Below, piece by piece: positions 62,201-64,000 of a stretch of 64,000 nt of DNA. The notes under the pieces were generated by a model. The model was not told the origin of the DNA and did no database searches. It saw only the letters and a program-made list of their open reading frames with translations. The first letter of the stretch is position 1. The number at the start of each line of letters is the position of its first letter. The position numbers and the translations under genes are program-made. Source of the stretch: Haematococcus lacustris (lineage: Eukaryota > Chlorophyta > Chlorophyceae > Chlamydomonadales > Haematococcaceae); NCBI GenBank assembly GCA_030144725.1, contig JASKMD010000008.1:17645667-17709666 (forward strand), read 5' to 3'.

Positions 62201-64000
62201 GCAACAGGCCGGGGAGCTGCCGTCAGCAGCAGGCACGCCGACGCAGCCAGCACAGCGGCAGCAGCCAGCCCAACCCCAGCAGCCGGCCCATGGTGGTGGC
62301 ATGAGCGATGTGGCGCTGCAAGACCTGCAGGCTGCTGTCAGTGCCCAGGTTGCCGCTGTTGCTGATTTGCGTGCTACGCCCCCCTTGGCTGCCCCCATGC
62401 CCTCCCCAGACCTGGCAACTGAGCTGGTCACGGTGAAGGCCCAGGTCGCACAAGGTGCAGCTGCCCAGGCGGCATTCTCGGCCAAGCTGCATGGTATGGA
62501 GTCACAGGCAGTTGAGGCTCGAGACGCGGTACAGTCGCAGCTGTTGGGTGCGAAAGGCCAGGCTGACAGAACTGCCAATGCCCTAGTGGCTGTCCAGGCG
62601 CAGCTCCTGGAGCTGAAGCAGCAGGCAGGGGAGCTGCAGGCCAGGGCTGAGGTGCAGGATGCAGCGCTGGCAGCGGCAGTGGTTGAACTGCAGCAGGCGC
62701 TGGCAAGCCAGGTGCAGGAGAGGGGACTACGGGCAGAAGGGGCCGCAGGCATGGCAGGTGGCCGCAGCGTGGAGGATGCCGCAGGTGCTGCCTGGGAGTC
62801 AGACACGACTGTCGTGCTGCAAAAACCAGGCCGGGTGACCGCTGATGCAACCTCGGACTGCCATGAGCATGGCGCGCATCAGGTGGCCGGCAGCGGGAGC
62901 TCGGACCTTGACGTCCTCAGGGGCACTGTCGAGCAGCTGCAGAGGGATTTGCGGCACGGCACTGCGCAGGTCCAGCAGCTGTCAGGGCAGTTGGAGCAGC
63001 TGGGCAGCGGCGTGCAGCAGGTCGAAAAAGACACCAGGCAGCTGCAGGCTGACACCGTGCTGATGAAGGAAGACCTCGCAGGCGTGAGGTCGGGTGCCGA
63101 GCAGCAAGTCATTGTGGTCGAGCAGCTGAGGGTAGCGGTGCTGGCGCTACAAGCGCATGCCGAGCAGATTCGGCACTCAATGGCACCGTTGCCTCGCAGC
63201 ACGGCTGGGTTGCGGCCCACAGGTGCGTCGTGTGAATCCATCGCTTTGGACCTAGCAGCCAGCCTGGGTCGCGTCAGCTTGTCAGGACCGTCGTTCGCGT
63301 TCCAGCCCAGCTCAGCCGCGCCTGCCCTGCACCTGGCCCCACAGTCACCGCCAAGACTGGCCGACCTCGTCCCCTCCTTTGCGGCTGGCATGGCTACCCG
63401 GGAGTACCAGTCAAAGGCGGACACATGCGGCTCAAAGGGTGTGGCCCACAGCCTTGACCTGGGACTCACCCTGCTGCCTGGCACCCTCTCCGTGCCACCC
63501 GGCTCAAGCGGCATCACAGCGGCTCAGCTGCAGCCCGCGGGCAGCATGACTGGACCTAACCACCCCAGCCTCCCACCAGGTTCTAGGGCAGAGCCCGGTC
63601 AGGACCCAACAGCGCCCGCGCCCAGTGAAGAACCTGACTTGCCCGCCGGTAGCTGCCCCAGCAACTTACCACCCACAGCTGGGGCAGAGCTGGCCACAGG
63701 GCTGGCAACAGCGAGCACTCACCTCCTGTCAATATCTCAGATGTTCAATGGCCTCACGGCGCTCGAGGGGGAGGCAGGGCCTGGCGGCCTACAGGCTCGT
63801 GCCCTAGTGCTGACTCTTGCTTCTGCGGTGGCTGATATCAATGAGGTGAGGAAGCATGTGCACCAGGCGATGGCCGGTGTTGCGGACCTGGGTAAGGCCC
63901 TGGCACAGCTGACCCAGCAAGGCAAGTCCCTAGCAGCTGGGCTGGATGACTTGCACGACAAGGGGCCTCATGGAGCAGTTCCGCGCGAGGAGATGATGCG
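59225..64000 (+). CDS. Large coiled-coil protein gene, 3' end beyond the window
   Basis: Exon 1 (59225-59444) encodes MMAPAQTSDGNGDGEETTKL, then FGQSLHLAYADYC and MTRQQLSRMVADMRLL before a GT donor. Small exon-like pieces follow, including a segment near 59790-59815 (EGVWYDEL) and 59860-59938 (MAAVSAEAGLPPDRLYARVADLAVT). From about 60030 one frame stays open without a stop to the last base, some 1,320 codons. Its first half is Ser/Pro/Ala-rich and probably disordered. From about 61680 it has long heptad-like Leu, Gln, Glu and Ala stretches (VQALLQRLHVLEAHLG, VEALEEEVAGLQSALRALQQ, LRGTVEQLQRDLRHG, VEKDTRQLQADTVLMKEDL), a long coiled coil. A PHPA-encoding 12-bp repeat sits at 60265-60340. The family is not recognised; cytoskeletal, flagellar or centrosomal scaffolds have this look. 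The exact splicing before 60340 is unresolved. Confidence 0.7.

Noticed and set aside
61670..62806. 378-codon Ser/Ala/Cys-rich ORF on the minus strand
   Set aside because: Antisense shadow of the plus-strand coiled-coil frame, which is open over 1,300 codons and has heptad pattern; the minus product is low complexity with no domain.

Overview
The window is nuclear DNA from a eukaryote, most likely a GC-rich chlorophycean green alga. The support is the genes and mobile elements (60S ribosomal protein L13, a Rubisco-methyltransferase-type SET protein, LEA-group-1-like stress proteins, a cytochrome P450, a Ty3/gypsy chromovirus, a hAT element and TnpB/Fanzor-type genes), the many short GT-AG and GC-AG introns, and long CAG, GGGGGA and CCTG microsatellites. 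TTAGGG telomeres occur in some Chlamydomonadales, so a Haematococcus-like alga fits, but the species cannot be fixed from this sequence.

Layout. 1-1711 is a pure TTAGGG array, followed by a 500-N scaffold gap (1712-2211). The array is in the wrong orientation for a left chromosome end. 2256-3020 is the 3' end of a membrane-protein gene. 3923-5518 is a defective hAT transposon with a perfect 8-bp target duplication. 6849 to about 14755 (-) is a multi-exon cytochrome P450. 15.2-27 kb is a transposon nest: a broken Fanzor-like gene (-) is interrupted by a foldback MITE, which is itself interrupted by a 2.7-kb non-autonomous LTR retrotransposon with virtually identical LTRs; the same Fanzor-like gene is also interrupted by a complete 6.3-kb Ty3/gypsy chromovirus. 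27996-29349 (-) is an intact RPL13 gene. 29899-30992 is bounded by 15-bp terminal inverted repeats. 31243-41243 (+) is a ten-exon gene for a 2,110-residue SET-domain protein.

40456-43836 and 49926-53305 are the arms of a 3.4-kb, nearly identical inverted duplication. Each arm carries the 3' end of the SET gene and a five-exon gene for a small LEA_5/Em-like hydrophilic protein. The 6.1-kb spacer holds two more Fanzor-like copies that share a conserved non-coding 3' flank. A third LEA-like gene lies at 54312-55123 (+). 55818-58379 (-) is a WD40 protein gene. From 59225 to the window end (+) runs a large Gln/Ala-rich coiled-coil protein gene that is open at the edge.

The candidates for an unusual system are the Fanzor-like (OMEGA, RNA-guided nuclease family) copies with their shared 3' flank, and the inverted duplication that amplified a desiccation-type gene. 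The genes do not form an operon-like pathway. They are independent eukaryotic genes in a repeat-rich, apparently subtelomeric setting. All exon joins are my reading of splice sites and frame continuity, not transcript evidence.
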